Positions 45,081 through 56,444 are shown, counted from the first letter of the stretch. The stretch: DNA of 64,000 nucleotides from Symsagittifera roscoffensis (GCF_963678635.1 NC_087063.1:14639006-14703005); one strand, 5' to 3'. Notes: generated by a model not told the origin, from the sequence alone. Numbers and translations: made by a program.

Positions 45081-47137
45081 ATACTTAGGTCTCAAAATAC
45101 CTAAAACACGCGAATGCGGTTAAAAACAGGGTCGGAACAATCCGTATAGTTACTTTTTATTAGACAGTGGAACTTTGAGCCATTTCAGATGGATCAACCT
45201 AAAACTCTCCTTACCTCAACAGAACAATATGAAACACACCCAAGAAATTTAAATTGGGTACTCACATACCTACACACTCTAGACTTGAAGTAACTAAATT
45301 AACCAGCAACTCCAGCATAAATGGGAAATCAAGTTTAACTCGAGAAGTTTTCAATAAGTTAGTTTCAACTCAAGAAATAATTTTTGGTTCTGGACCATTG
45401 GGAGTGTTCCAGTGTCCACCTTTCCACCAACGGTTCACTCTGGTCCACTTTTAATCTGTTTCTTCTTTGTTCGTAATCGCTCTGCCTTCTGTTTCGAACA
45501 AGACAGCTCTACTCTCGTGTAACCTTATATCTGGAAATTGCGAATAACAATTTCCCACTGCTTTTTTTGACTACTTTCCCGCGATTGCCAATCAATTTTT
45601 TTGATTTTATTTTTCTGATATTTTCAGTTGTCGCAAGAAACTTGAGCATGACATGTCCAATTCGAATTTTTCGAAAATTTTATTTCACCCCAAAATCATG
45701 TTTCCTGCGTTACTCAAGGTCAAAATTCCAAATATGACCGACTGGTACATAATCCCCGGACTCAAGATCGATTTCCTCATCGCGTGTCGCCGTCTGCCAG
45801 TGAGCCCCCAGAATGTTGAGTTTTGCTCTAGATTCAGTGCCAATGGTCATTTACAGAATCAGTGTCAATGGTCGTTTGCAGCAGATTTAACTTTATCTAC
45901 ACCCCAAAATTCACAACCATGCAAAATGTCACTTTATCGCTAAACAGCAACCAAAGACTGCATACACTTGCACCCTTAATTTCCGCTTTGAAAGCTAATG
46001 ATTAAAATTTCTTTGTTCTTATCCAATCAGAAAATTGTCATGCAGCATTTTGATTCATATAATAGATATAGCATAAAAATAGCAATACTTTGATTCAATA
46101 AAATTTCTTTTCGGTGACCTCAGATTTTATCCGAGTTCACCCTCATGCAATTTTTTCCTTCCCTCTCAAGACTCAAGAAACCGACACTGAGCTTCCTGCT
46201 CCCTTCGTGCTCCTCGCACTTGAGGTGCTAGGCCCTGATGCATTCGACATTGTGATCTGCCTAAGCAGCGCTTCCTCATCATCGGAGCTGATCACGACCT
46301 CTTCCCAAGCCTTTAGTTGTTCGTAGGATCGCATCCACTCCCTCTGCTCTTGCAATCTCTTCGCCTGGTTCGGCAAACCCTTCACTCTAGATTCCCTGTT
46401 CAGGCAAAAAGAGTTGTGTTGGCTCAAACTCACATTCTTTGCAAAGTCTTCTTCCAAAATTGACTCCCTCGCCTTGGTGTTGTCTCTAGACACCCTACCA
46501 ACTCTTTTCCAACCCATTGTGATTGCATTACGATGGGTTAGCAAGGGTCTTTATAAGGCTTCCAGCCCTATCTGAGCCAGGAACTGTCGATATTCTTTCT
46601 GATGCTTCTTCATGGGATCCTTCGTCACCGCGTATAACCAAGACGTCAATGTCGCCCGAAACCATGGGAAGAATCTTATGCGGCTCCACAGGTGCCTGAC
46701 CCCCATTGGTATAGCGAATACCTTGCACGCAGTCTCAAACAACTCAAGCCTCCTGCTGTAATCAATAGCGTTTATCGATTCCGCTGTTGGTGACTTCGAC
46801 TATCGATATTTCGTCACGTTTTTTTTCCATCCATCGCAACGCCAGCATTGAACTCACTACCAGTAGGGTCATCTTCTGCCGATGATCGGGTAATCCGATT
46901 GACCTAAGTTCTTCCACGTCCCATATCAAGCAGAGGTTTGAGTGCTCCGGGTACTAAACCGTTTGTGCCAGACAGTGGCACGGGCATTCCCCATGTGTGA
47001 GGTTTATACTCCGTGGGTTGCGTTCTCCCGAAGCTTCAAGCAGAGGTTCCAGCTCCATCATCTTTTCATGCGTCACATAATTCTCCTCCAGGACTGAAGT
47101 GCTGTTCATCGGTTTCTCGATCGTGTTTTTTCTCCCT
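45081..47137 (-). repeat. ~2.05-kb tandem duplication, copy A
   Basis: From ACTTAGGTCTCAAAATACC to GTTCATCGGTTTCTCGATCG. Copy B starts again with CTACTTAGGTCTCAAAATACC at 47,138. The copies are about 97% identical, with a 15-17 base deletion in copy B near 47,913. Each holds the C-terminal part of the minus-strand ORF family described at 48,240-49,196, plus about 1 kb of non-coding 3' sequence. Confidence 0.9.
46173..46742 (-). pseudogene. C-terminal part of the unidentified minus-strand ORF family, copy A
   Basis: Frames 46,742-46,528 and 46,544-46,173 carry RIRFFPWFRATLTSWLYAVT, then WKRVGRVSRDNTKARESILE and an acidic, Ser-rich end (ISSDDEEALLRQ). The same peptides occur in copy B at 48,240-48,760. 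A frame change lies near 46,540 in both copies, so it predates the duplication or marks an intron or frameshift. Function unknown. Confidence 0.5.
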
Positions 47138-49190
47138 ACTTAGGTCTCAAAATACCTAAAACACGCGAATGCGGTTAAAAACAGGGTCGGAACAATCCGT
47201 ATAGTTACTTTTTATTAGACAGTGGAACTTTGAGCCATTTCAGATGGATCAACCTAAAACTCTCCTTACCTCAACATAACAATATTAAACACACTCAAAA
47301 AATTTAAATTGGGTACTCACATACCTACACACTCTAGACTTGAAGTAACTAAATTAACCAGCAACTCTTGCATAAATGGGAAATCAATTTTAACTCGAGA
47401 AGTTTTCAATAAGTTAGTTTCAACTCAAGAAACAATTTTTGGTTCTGGACCATTGGGAGAGTTCCAGTGTCCACCTTTCCACCAACGGTTCACTCTGGTC
47501 CACTTCTAATCTGTTTCTTCTTTGTTCGTAATCGCTCTGCCTTCTGTTTCGAACAAGACAGCTCTACTCTCGTGTAATCTTATATCTGGAAATTGCGAAT
47601 AACAATTTCCCGCTGCCTTTTTTGACTGCTTTCCCGCAATTGCTAATCAATTCTTTTGATTTTATTTTTCTGATATTTTCAGTTGTCGCAAGAAACTTGA
47701 GCATGACATGCCCAATTCAAATTTTTCGAAAATTTCATTTCACCCCAAAATCATGTTTCCTGCGTTGCTCAAGGTCAAACTTCCAAATATGACCGACTGG
47801 TACATAATCCCCGGACTCAAGATCGATTTCCTCATCGCGTGTCGCCGTCTGCCAGTGAGCCCCCAGAATGTTGAGTTTTGCTCTAGATTCAGTGCCAAGG
47901 GTCATTTACAGAAGTTTGCAGCAGATTTAACTTTATCTACACCCCAAAATTCACAACCATGCAAAATGTCACTTTATCGCTAAACAGCAATCAAAGACTG
48001 CATACACTTGCACCCTTAATTTCCGCTTTGAAAGCTAATGATTAAAATTTCTTTGTTCTTATCCAATCAGAAAATTGTCATGCAGCATTTTGATTCATGA
48101 AATAGATATAGCATAAAAATAGCAATATTTTGATTCAATAAAATTTCTTTTCCGTGACCTCAGATTTTATCCGAGTTCACCCTCATGCAATTTTTTCCTT
48201 CCCTCTCAAGACTCAAGAAACCGACACTGAGCTTCGTGCTCACTTCGTGCTCCTCGCACTTGAGGTGCTAGGCCCTGATGCATTCGACATTGTGATCTGC
48301 CTAAGCAGCGCTTCCTCATCATCGGAGCTGATCACGACCTCTTCCCAAGCCTTTAGTTGTTCGTAGGATCGCATCCACTCCCTCTGCTCTTGCAATCTCT
48401 TCGCCTGGTTCGGCAAACCCTTCACTCTAGATTCCCTGTTCAGGCAAAAAGAGTTGTGTTGCCTCAAACTCACGTTCTTTGCAAAGTCTTCTTCCAAAAT
48501 TGACTCCCTCGCCTTGGTGTTGTCTCTAGACACCCTACCAACCCTTTTCCAACCCATTGTGATTGCATTACGATGGGTTAGCAAGGGTCTTTTGAAGGCT
48601 TCCGGCCCTATCTGAGCCAGGAACCGTCGATATTATTTCTGATGCTTCTTCATTTGATCCTTCGTCACTGCGTATAACCAAGACGTAAATGTCGCCCGAA
48701 ACCATGGGAAGAATCTTATGCGGCTCCACATGTGCCTGACCCCGAATACCTTGCACGCAGTCTCAAACAACTCAAGCCTCCTGCTGTAATCAATAGCGTT
48801 TATCGATTCCGCTGTTGGTGTCTTCGACTCTCGATATTTCGTCACGTTTTTTTCCATCCATTGCAACGCCAGCATTGAACTCACTACCAGTGGGGTCGCC
48901 TTCGGCCGATGATCGGGTAATCCGATTGACCTAAGTTCTTCCACGTCCCATATCAAGCAGAGGTTTGAGTGCTCCGGGTACCAAACCGTTTGTGGCAGAC
49001 AGTGGCACGGGCATTCCCCATGTGTGAGGTTTATACTCCGTGGGTTGCGTTCTCCCGAAGCTTCAAGCAGAGGTTCCAGCTCCATCATCTTTTCATGCGT
49101 CACATAATTCTCCTCCAGGACTGAGGTGCTGTTCATCGGTTTCTCGAGCGTGTTTTGTCTCTCGAAATCACTCGTGTTCTCAACTTCCAG
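47138..49190 (-). repeat. ~2.05-kb tandem duplication, copy B
   Basis: Second copy. On the right it runs without break into the longer ORF family at 49.2-50.5 kb, so copy B shows the original context and copy A is the extra one. Confidence 0.9.
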
Positions 49191-49196
49191 ACTCAA
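48240..49196 (-). pseudogene. Unidentified, possibly envelope-like ORF, middle and C-terminal parts
   Basis: The frame 49,196-48,633 (187 codons) includes HGECPCHCLPQTVWYPEHSN, a hydrophobic patch (TPLVVSSMLALQWM) and potential N-glycosylation sites (NST, NLT, NVT). It is followed in another frame by 48,584-48,240 with an acidic end. Together with the 49,323-50,486 frame it may form one large protein with a cysteine-rich ectodomain. A retroelement envelope is one possibility. I recognise no family and no polymerase gene lies alongside. Confidence 0.4.
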
Positions 49197-49322
49197 GAGT
49201 TTTCCCCCAGTTGTTTCTTTGTTGCCCCGGTACAGTCCCCAGGATCTTTCTCAACAGTCTGTCCGAGTGATGCGACATTCCAGCCAGGCGTACGCACTTG
49301 GGTACCGAGAAGGCTTTGTCGA

Positions 49323-50486
49323 TTAGTATCCTCTGGCTGGATACCTCCACCATTGCCATGTGTAGTAGATAGTGGCTTCCACACAGGTTAGCATGACTGA
49401 TCCCACAAGGGACTTCGCGTTCACTGGCAAACTATAGGCTTCACTCACGGGAAACTCCATTTCCGCCTCCAGACCAATCTTCCACCCTCTGATGTGCTTC
49501 TGTGTTATTTGCAACGCTCCAGACCTTGACTCCACACTCAACGCTGTCATTAAGTGGTGCTCGGATTCCAGCATCTCCAGCGACTGCAAGCTGAACATTC
49601 TTGAGAAGAACCCCAACGCCGTTGCTATAATTACCGTAGTCTTCGTATAACACTCAGCCACTATCTGTACTTCACTTTTCTCTTTCTCTGTGATATCGCC
49701 AAACCAAGTGGCTAGATTTTCTTTCTGAAACGACTGTATCCTGACACATGACCGTCCATCGCAAGAACGCTCTCCACTTCTACACGTCAGATCGAGACAA
49801 CTACCGGGTTCCATCTTCTTCACCGATTTATCTAGCTTCTTCGTTGTTTCTCGTAACTCCTTGCTATGGGGTAAGATCAGCTTGTGTACCACATTCAGAG
49901 TTCCCAAGTCTTCATCCTTAGTTGGTGACAGTCTCACTCGCTCTGTGACTTCTTCAATCAAACCCGCATGGGGATGTGGGCACCAAGGAGGACTCGGCAA
50001 CTTCCAAATCGTCCCCAGATTCGTAATCAGCATGCCGTTCCCATTTCCCATCTTCAGTTCTACCCTCTTGTTCGAGCGCGGTACGCTAGTTACTTCTGGC
50101 ATCTTCGCAAGTGTCAGGCCTAGGCTCGGCCTCTCCCTTTTCACTGGGTCAATCTCAATTATCTTCTCTGTCCAAAACTTCAACAGCTCTGTCACTTCAT
50201 AATTCTTCTGGGCGTTCCCGGCCTCTGAGTCCAAGAAAGGGTTGTATGCTATCCCCATTACTCCAGACACGTATTGATATTCCCCCCGCTTGCTGGGTTT
50301 CGAGTAATCTTCAATCAGGGCTAAATTACGATGCTTGTCATGCCCCTCTTCGAACTTCTTGTTGTAAAATCTCCGTATTTCGTCAAGTTTTTTGTGACTG
50401 TCTAGAGACTGTCTGGAGCCATATTCCTTTTCGATTCCAGTACTCTGGTACACATTCAGGATGACCGTGGAGATTCTTTTTTCCAT
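49323..50486 (-). CDS. 387-codon unidentified ORF with cysteine cluster, possibly envelope-like
   Basis: The longest open frame in the window, ATG at 50,486 to stop at 49,323. A dibasic SKRG occurs at residues 65-68 and is followed by a moderately hydrophobic, Gly-containing stretch and a helical segment. A cysteine cluster occurs at residues 230, 235, 242 and 247, with a further Cys at 169. Two short hydrophobic segments lie in the last third. The stop may not be the true end: in the related copy to the right (51,197-50,730) the homologous region runs on in a different frame to residues matching the 49,196 frame. Dibasic site plus cysteines recall retroviral-type surface proteins, but this is an inference from layout only. 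It could be a host multigene family. Confidence 0.45.
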   Translation of the reverse strand: MEKRISTVILNVYQSTGIEKEYGSRQSLDSHKKLDEIRRFYNKKFEEGHDKHRNLALIEDYSKPSKRGEYQYVSGVMGIAYNPFLDSEAGNAQKNYEVTELLKFWTEKIIEIDPVKRERPSLGLTLAKMPEVTSVPRSNKRVELKMGNGNGMLITNLGTIWKLPSPPWCPHPHAGLIEEVTERVRLSPTKDEDLGTLNVVHKLILPHSKELRETTKKLDKSVKKMEPGSCLDLTCRSGERSCDGRSCVRIQSFQKENLATWFGDITEKEKSEVQIVAECYTKTTVIIATALGFFSRMFSLQSLEMLESEHHLMTALSVESRSGALQITQKHIRGWKIGLEAEMEFPVSEAYSLPVNAKSLVGSVMLTCVEATIYYTWQWWRYPARGY

Positions 50487-50495
50487 AGTTTTACT

Positions 50496-51548
50496 TCAAA
50501 TCGCCTTTTGATGACACGGGCATTGCCACGCGAATTCCCCATGTGTGAGGTTGATACTCCGGAGGTTGCGTTCTCCCGAAGCTTCCAGCAGAAGTCCTAG
50601 CTCCATCATTTTTTCGTGTGTCACATCATTCTCCATCAGGACTAGGGTACTGTTCATCGGTTTCCCGATCGTGTTCTGTCTCTCGAAATCACTCGTAATC
50701 TCACCTTCCAGACTCAAGAGATCTTCCCCTCAGATCTCACTCAAGTTATCTCTTTGTTCCCCCGGTACAGTTCCCAGGATCTTTATCAACAGTCTGTGCG
50801 AGTGATGCGACATTCGAGCCAGGCGTACGCACTTGGGTATCGAGAATGCTTTGTCGATTAGTATCCTCTGACTGGATACCTCCACCATTGCCATGTGTAA
50901 TGGATAGTGACTTCCACACAAGTTGGCCATCACCAATCCCACTAGGAACTTCGCGTTCACTGGCAAACTATAGGCTTCACTCACGGGAAACCCCATTTCC
51001 GCCTCCAGACCAATCTTCCACCCTCTGATGTGCTTCTGTGTTATTTGCAACGCTCCAGACCTTGACTCCACACTCAACGCTGTCATTAAGTGGTGCTCGG
51101 ATTCCAGCATCTCCAGCGACTGCAAGCTGAACATTCTTGAGAAGAACCCCAACGCCGTTGCATTATTTACCGTAGTCTTCATATAACACTCAGCCACTAT
51201 CTGTACTTCACTTTTCTCTTTCTCTGTGATACCGCCAAACCAAGTGGCTAGATCTTCTTTCTAAAAAGACGGTATCCTGACACATGACCGTCCATCGCAA
51301 GAACGCTCTCCACTTCTACACGTCAGATCGAGACAACTACCGGGTTCCATCTTCTTCACCAATTTATCTAGCTTGATCGTTGTTTCTCCTAACTCCTTGC
51401 TATGGGGTAAGATCAGCTTGTGTACCACATTCAGAGTTCCCAAGTCTTCATCCTTAGTTGGTGACAGTCTCACTCGCTCCGTGACTTCTTCAATCAAACC
51501 TGCATGAGGATATGGGCACCAAGGAGGCCTCAGCAACTTCCAAATCGT
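50496..51548 (-). pseudogene. Second copy of the unidentified ORF family, broken
   Basis: Frames 51,548-51,261, 51,197-50,730 and 50,717-50,496 repeat parts of the 49-50.5 kb unit (offset about 1,520 bp) with high identity, including the cysteine cluster and the GWKIGLEAEM stretch. A stop interrupts it near 51,261 where the other copy continues. It ends at the left in the HGE-containing segment and switches there into other sequence. Its right side is lost in the assembly gap. Confidence 0.7.
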
Positions 51549-51571
51549 NNNNNNNNNNNNNNNNNNNNNNN
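51549..51571. other. Assembly gap (23 N)
   Basis: A run of 23 N. The flanks are not colinear parts of one copy: the right flank does not continue the ORF family in the way the 50-kb copy does. The true distance is unknown and a repeat copy may be collapsed here. Confidence 0.98.
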
Positions 51572-51840
51572 CGGAAAGGTTTACCGTGGCCAATTGAGTC
51601 AGTGTGAGTATCGGCTCGGCTATGAGGTATTCAAAAATAAGGTTGAGAATTTTTATGCTACGAATAACACCCAGGAGCGCCAAAATTTTTTTGTAAAAGT
51701 CGTCCAAAACGGGTAGACTAAAGTCGTATTTGCCACTGAAAATGGGTGGACCAAATATCAAGCTACCTTCTGACTGTGAGCATTTTTTAGAAAAGTCATT
51801 TAAAACATCGTCTTTCTTAGGCACATACGACCCATTAACA
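51572..51840 (-). other. Short unidentified coding-like frame right of the gap
   Basis: A minus-strand frame with an acidic start (PKKDDVLNDFSKKCSQ), then hydrophobic, possibly membrane-spanning segments (ILALLGVIRSIKILNLIFEY). It is open into the gap. A candidate acceptor sequence (TTGTTGCTCAG) lies upstream near 51,855. It may be one exon of an unknown gene or a retroelement part. Confidence 0.3.
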
Positions 51841-52089
51841 GCTATATCTGAGCAACAAAAATCTATACAAAAACAAAACCTTCAAAGCTGAAAGAACTAA
51901 CAACAGAAAACTAACGTTTTCATCAACTTGGGTGACAGTGAAAAATATACACTTGAATTAGCCTGCTAAAAAAGAGCCTAAAACTGGCGAAACGCACTGC
52001 CAATTAGCGAAACGCACTGCAGATATACTTTCAACTTATATAAATTCGAATTCTGGGATGGAATTTATCTCATATATGGCTGGAACCAA

Positions 52090-52600
52090 CGAACAATCCA
52101 CTCACATACGCATGACGTCAATTTTTCGACCTTACCCACGCCCTTCACTGTGCGAAGGCTGGATACAACCACATGAGGCGTGACAAAATCAAAGATACAC
52201 TCGCCAACCTCATGAGCGACATTTGCTATGCTTCGAGCCGAAACTTCAATCGCTGCAAGGCGAGAGCTTTGTCAACAAGTCAACCACAACTGATGAAGAC
52301 GCTCGACTAGATGTAAAGCAAACGGAATTATGGTGCTCAAGGTTTAGCTGAACCTCTTTGATGTCAAAGTCCTCAACCCGCACGCAACAATTTCACAAAG
52401 ATTACTGCAAGACGCCTATAAGTACCACGAATCACTAAAAAAAAAATCAAAATACCAACAGAAAAATCTACAAGACGAACAGAGCATTGGTGGTGACTGG
52501 ATTGGTGGTGGCGCACCAGCAACTGCACGGACAATTCATTGCATAGCTGAAAAACTTAGTGAAAAAGGCATGAAAGCTACTCAGAAACAAACAACTTTAT
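52090..52600 (+). pseudogene. C-terminal remnant of a non-LTR retrotransposon ORF
   Basis: Plus-strand patches read like the end of a LINE polyprotein: a GYNHMRHDKIKDTLANLMSD segment, then DARLDVKANGIMVLKV and, after a stop, NLFDVKVLNPHA, and finally an ATARTIHCIAEKLSEKG end. The D-A-R-L-D-V and F-D-V-x-V-x-N-P-H-A pieces in this order are typical of the C-terminal region after the reverse transcriptase in several LINE clades. Several stops and frame changes break it. Confidence 0.5.
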
Positions 52601-53272
52601 AAGAACTAAGATAAGTTTCGCGCTGCTCAAGAGCGCTATCCTTTGTATACAGGGGACCAGATCACTACATAAGACGAAATTCATAGACAATTCAATTAGT
52701 GCTATTATAGACGAGAGATCGTTGAGGTACATACCTTTAATGACAATGCAGTAAATGCTGACTTGAGTTAATTCCTTCACTAATGTTTATTGATGGATTT
52801 ATTTAATGCTGGTATTGGCTTTATCCAGCTTGTGCACGATCGTACCTAAACAGAAGGGCCCCTTCATGATTTACCTTTTTTTCTGTAATAAACGTCTAGA
52901 GAAAACATAACGACGTTAGTAGTAATCCTCTAACGACTGGCTAGCGTCAAGATTGATTCTTTAGTGCTTTTAACCATCTCCACCGAAGCACTTTTTTCTA
53001 GTATTTAGTAAGATCAGATCAACGAACTTGTTATCGTGTGAAGGCTATTGTCCGGAATGAGCAATTCATTAATAAAGCAACAATAGGTAATGATTTAGTG
53101 CTAGACAATTATGTTAATACAGCCATCTCAAATGTCCGAGTACTCAAGAGAGTAACAAAAGACTCGCGTGTTCCCTTGGCGAAAAGTCTGTCGGACAAAA
53201 CAAATGACATCGTCTACAATGTAGAAGATGTTACAAAATGGCTAATTTTTTAAACGTCGTTCTTGTTTTTTT

Positions 53273-53551
53273 TTGGATGAACCGAAAAGAAGTGGAAGCA
53301 AACAGACCACAAGCATTAGCTCTTTGATATATAAAAAACTTCGATTAAATGACGTGTCACTTCCAAAACCCCATCCCCAAGTTTCAAGCCCGCCTCTGAG
53401 TGACCTCGAGCAGAGAATAAAGCTAATAATTAGTCAGCTCGACGAAGGAAATGTAAAGGGAGGAATAAGGCTTGCTGCTTCGGATGACAAAGTTGCTCCT
53501 TTTTCAACTGATAACTATCAAAAATTGTTGTCTAAGCACAGTCGTATATGA
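53273..53551 (+). pseudogene. Linker fragment of a non-LTR retrotransposon
   Basis: A 92-codon frame. The second half (EQRIKLIISQLDEGNVKGGI, then RLAASDDKVAPFSTDNYQ) resembles the segment just before the reverse transcriptase in LINE polyproteins. The preceding frame 53,038-53,253 may belong to the same relic. It ends at a G16 run. It lies downstream of the C-terminal remnant at 52.1-52.6 kb, so the two cannot be one intact copy. Confidence 0.4.
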
Positions 53552-53561
53552 GTGAGGTGAT

Positions 53562-53710
53562 CAGGGGGGGGGGGGGGGGTGGTTTTTGCTGACCCCCATG
53601 TATTAACATAGGCTATAGAGTATCCAGTCAGCAACCTATGTATTAAGATAGGCTATAGATTTTCCAATGTATTAGGATAGGGAATAGGTTTCCCAATGTA
53701 TTAAGATACG
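53562..53710 (+). repeat. G-run and ~40-bp tandem repeat
   Basis: A run of 16 G near 53,563-53,579 is followed by four units of a repeat with ATGTATTAAGATAGGCTATAG and variants. Confidence 0.8.
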
Positions 53711-53711
53711 A

Positions 53712-54005
53712 GGTTTCAGATGGTAAGTTTCAGATGGTAAGTTTCAGAAAAATTTTTGGCGCCCGAATTTTTTGAGTTCGATTTTGTCGATACCTGCGTT
53801 TCTTAGCCGACTTCTATGTTTATTGATATGTAAGTGCTGTCTTGTCTTACAAAAATTCGGTATGGTAAGTTTCAGAAGGTAAGTTTCAGAAAATTTTTTG
53901 AAAATTTTTTAAGTTTTACTTGCAAATACATTTTTATCTTGAAAAAAACATTTTTATATTAAAAAATCGAAAAAGGACTTAGATGGTAAGTTTTTTATGG
54001 TACGT
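53712..54005 (+). repeat. Array of a 14-bp motif holding splice-donor and acceptor-like ends
   Basis: ATGGTAAGTTTCAG or close variants occur about six times (53,717-53,745, 53,863-53,890, 53,984-54,000). Each unit contains GGTAAGT next to TTTCAG. The clusters are separated by AT-rich DNA. Confidence 0.7.
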
Positions 54006-54009
54006 TTTG

Positions 54010-54860
54010 ACAAAACTTAAGTTTCGATTTAGAGTATGGGATCATAAACCAATATATCACAGAATATTTTTTTTGTCTCGAAAGAATCTTTTAAATTCTC
54101 ATTTCATGTTATTTATTTTCCCTCAAAATATCTGGGGAAAATTGTCAAGAGGGGATTATCTTTGACAGGTTAGTTATTCCGCTCCACGGGAAATCAGGGG
54201 AAACTTGACAGCTCCTCACGGTTGATTACTTTTATATCCCACTTAATCTTTTTCCCCAGGTTATCTGGAGAACGGATGACAGGTTCATTACACTTATTAA
54301 TTTTATGACTTAATTTTTATCTTTTTTCACATAATTATCTCACTTATTTTTAATTCAACTGGTTTATTTATTCTGTCTTATATCTAGCTACGATTCATTT
54401 CAGTTCTCTTTTATCACTTTCGTCTTTAATCTTTTAAAAATTCTTTGAAATTTCCAAATTTTCCAAAAAATTATCATCCAAATTTATCAATTGCTGCTCT
54501 ATCACGGTAAAAATTTACACTGAGAAAAATTTGGTATCATATTTTTTTTGGTTGTGATATTTTTGTGTAATAATTTTTCCATCTTTCTCAGAGTAAACTT
54601 TTAAGAAAATTATACAATTTACTAGAAATTGGTTACAATTTTCGTAAATTTATCTACTTTATCGTTAATTCTTTCAATTGGGGGACTACAACATCCATAT
54701 TCCATCATCATTCTCCGTATTTCATTAAAGGGTTAGTTGCTAAGATGCTTTTCGTAAAAAATTTAAGGAATTTAAAAAGTTAGATTACATAAATAATCAA
54801 TTAATTCACTTTATCGTATAGTAAAATTACTGCAAAAATTTACACTTACAAAAAAAATGC
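54010..54860. other. AT-rich flank of the Maverick/Polinton element
   Basis: No gene. An imperfect hairpin (ACACTGAGAAAAATTTGG against CCATCTTTCTCAGAGT) lies at about 54,515-54,600, and AAAAATTTACACT occurs at 54,508 and 54,836. I could not place the left terminal inverted repeat of the element. Confidence 0.4.
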
Positions 54861-54865
54861 AACTT

Positions 54866-55264
54866 TTACATAAAATTACTGATAAAATTCAAAACATACA
54901 CATCATGAACATTATTCAAGTTCTTTTGGAAGAATTTAAAAAGGAGAAAAGCTGAATAAATTGCGTAAAAACCACACAAATTATCAGTCTTTTGTAGCTT
55001 TCGAGGAACCATTCGTCGAAACTTTTTCGTCAAAAAGGGGTAAGTTGATCCCTTTCTTCCCAAAGAATCTGCAAAGTAGTAGCTTTTATCCAGTCGAGCA
55101 ATCATAATCCAGTGTTCTCCTCTATCATTGCTTGGGGCTGAGTTAATGATTGCAAAAGAGTATTTTGTTAGTTGAGGTACTGTATCAGAAGGGTATGATC
55201 CCATGTACTTGAACCTGAGCTCTGGAATTCTTTCAATAATTTGCAAAAGTGAAAAGTTATCCAT
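54866..55264 (-). CDS. Adenain-type cysteine protease, 132 aa, apparently intact
   Basis: Adenovirus-protease-like (C5/Ulp1 fold) enzyme that in this virus group processes capsid and core precursors. The active-site pattern is complete: His51 in GEHWIM, Asp66 in FADSLGR, Gln91 (oxyanion) in KLQKT and the nucleophile Cys97 in NLCGFYAIY. Length fits the short Polinton version. The start ATG at 55,264 is the first in the frame. It lies at the left end of the minus-strand gene row. It is one of the few genes here without a break. Whether it is expressed cannot be told. Confidence 0.9.
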   Translation of the reverse strand: MDNFSLLQIIERIPELRFKYMGSYPSDTVPQLTKYSFAIINSAPSNDRGEHWIMIARLDKSYYFADSLGRKGSTYPFLTKKFRRMVPRKLQKTDNLCGFYAIYSAFLLFKFFQKNLNNVHDVYVLNFISNFM

Positions 55265-55351
55265 CTTTGCAATTGTAGGCTGATTAACAGCGAAAAATGA
55301 AATTGATAGTTTGATAGTGTACTTTAGGTTAAAAAAAGAAAGAATAATGAC

Positions 55352-55546
55352 TTAAACACATTTAGGAATTGAATCAACAAAGTCCCATACACAAGCCTTA
55401 TATAGTGGGCAAAGGTTATTGAATACTGTTTTACAGTCTAGGTTGAAGAAGTGTCTCGGGTTTTCAACTAAACAGCATTCCTTCTCTATTTTTTCTGGAG
55501 CTTTGTCTGAAGAAAAACAATATAGATAGTACAGAGATAATAACAA
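55352..55546 (-). other. Small Cys-containing frame between protease and capsid gene
   Basis: About 50 residues look coding (ENPRHFFNLDCKTVFNNLCP, then ACVWDFVDSIP), ending just upstream of the protease. An in-frame start is doubtful, and CTTCAG within the frame may be an acceptor. It could be the end of a larger broken gene. Not recognised. Confidence 0.35.
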
Positions 55547-55632
55547 AGAAAAGTCTCAAAAAAGTCACAATATTTCTATAGGAACCTGAAAACTCAAAAA
55601 AATTAAACATTTTTAGCGACTGTCTGAATTTG

Positions 55633-56444
55633 TCAATTTGAATATTTGATAGTCTTTCTCCCAAGACTATCACTTCCGTTACTTGCTCCAAGGGAAATTG
55701 GAAAAACTCTTTTTATAAACAGTGAACAATCAACTATTTTCAGACTGACATTTGGATTATCAGATAACATGTAAAAATTAGGTCTAGCTCGAATAAGTTT
55801 AGATTGAACTTTGGTATTTGGTAGCAACAGTTTTTCGCAAGTGAACAAATCAATGGCGAGCCTCCCAAAGAGTGAAAAAGTTATCCCTGTTCCCAAGGAA
55901 TTTGCTCTATCAGTGAATGGATACATATCAAATGCATCAGGATTTTCTTCAAAACTGTATCCATGACAAGCAAGAATTCCTTTATTACTCACTGCTGACG
56001 AGTTCAATTCGTTCGACATCTGTGCCTTATGAGGATATAACCCATTGGCATTGTAAACCATTGTATTGTTAAAAAAAACTTCACAGTTGGAGAATAGAGA
56101 ATGTAGTAGATTGTTTATATAAGTTAAGTAAGTTTGTGGTTTCTCATCTGAATCTTCCTCCGATTTTGCTTTATGTTCTGCTTTTTCTTTTTTGAAAGCA
56201 TCAAACAATCTTCCTTTGAATAGTTGAAGCTTTAAGCTAAGATGGGTATCACGCATGTCCAAGTAGAGATTACGATCCGTTTCAATTTCAAACTCAATAC
56301 TGCTTTCATCCAGAGAAGTACTGGGGATACTTTTTGTGTGTAAGATGACATAATTGTTTCCAAAACTGGGACTTTATCAAAAATCTCCAAAGAAGAATTT
56401 GTAAACGCTTCGTGCCGAAAATGACAACTTTGATTTACACTCAT
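55633..56444 (-). pseudogene. Polinton capsid-type protein (F54H12.2-like), broken
   Basis: The main frame 56,262-55,633 (209 codons) contains NNTMVYNANGLYPHKAQMSN and YPFTDRANSLGTGI and corresponds to the middle of the F54H12.2-like family found in animal Polintons, a candidate major capsid protein. The N-terminal part lies in another frame (56,444-56,232), so a frameshift sits near 56,340. After about residue 190 the frame turns non-homologous near 55,690, and the C-terminal third is missing or scrambled. The family name is confident. The capsid role is from published work on the group and not from this sequence. Confidence 0.7.

Noticed and set aside
49861-50464. Plus-strand frames of 113 and 117 codons
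   Set aside because: They lie antisense over the 387-codon frame, whose composition is more protein-like.
54515-54600. Left terminal inverted repeat of the Polinton
   Set aside because: The hairpin is local and I find no matching sequence at the right side inside the window.
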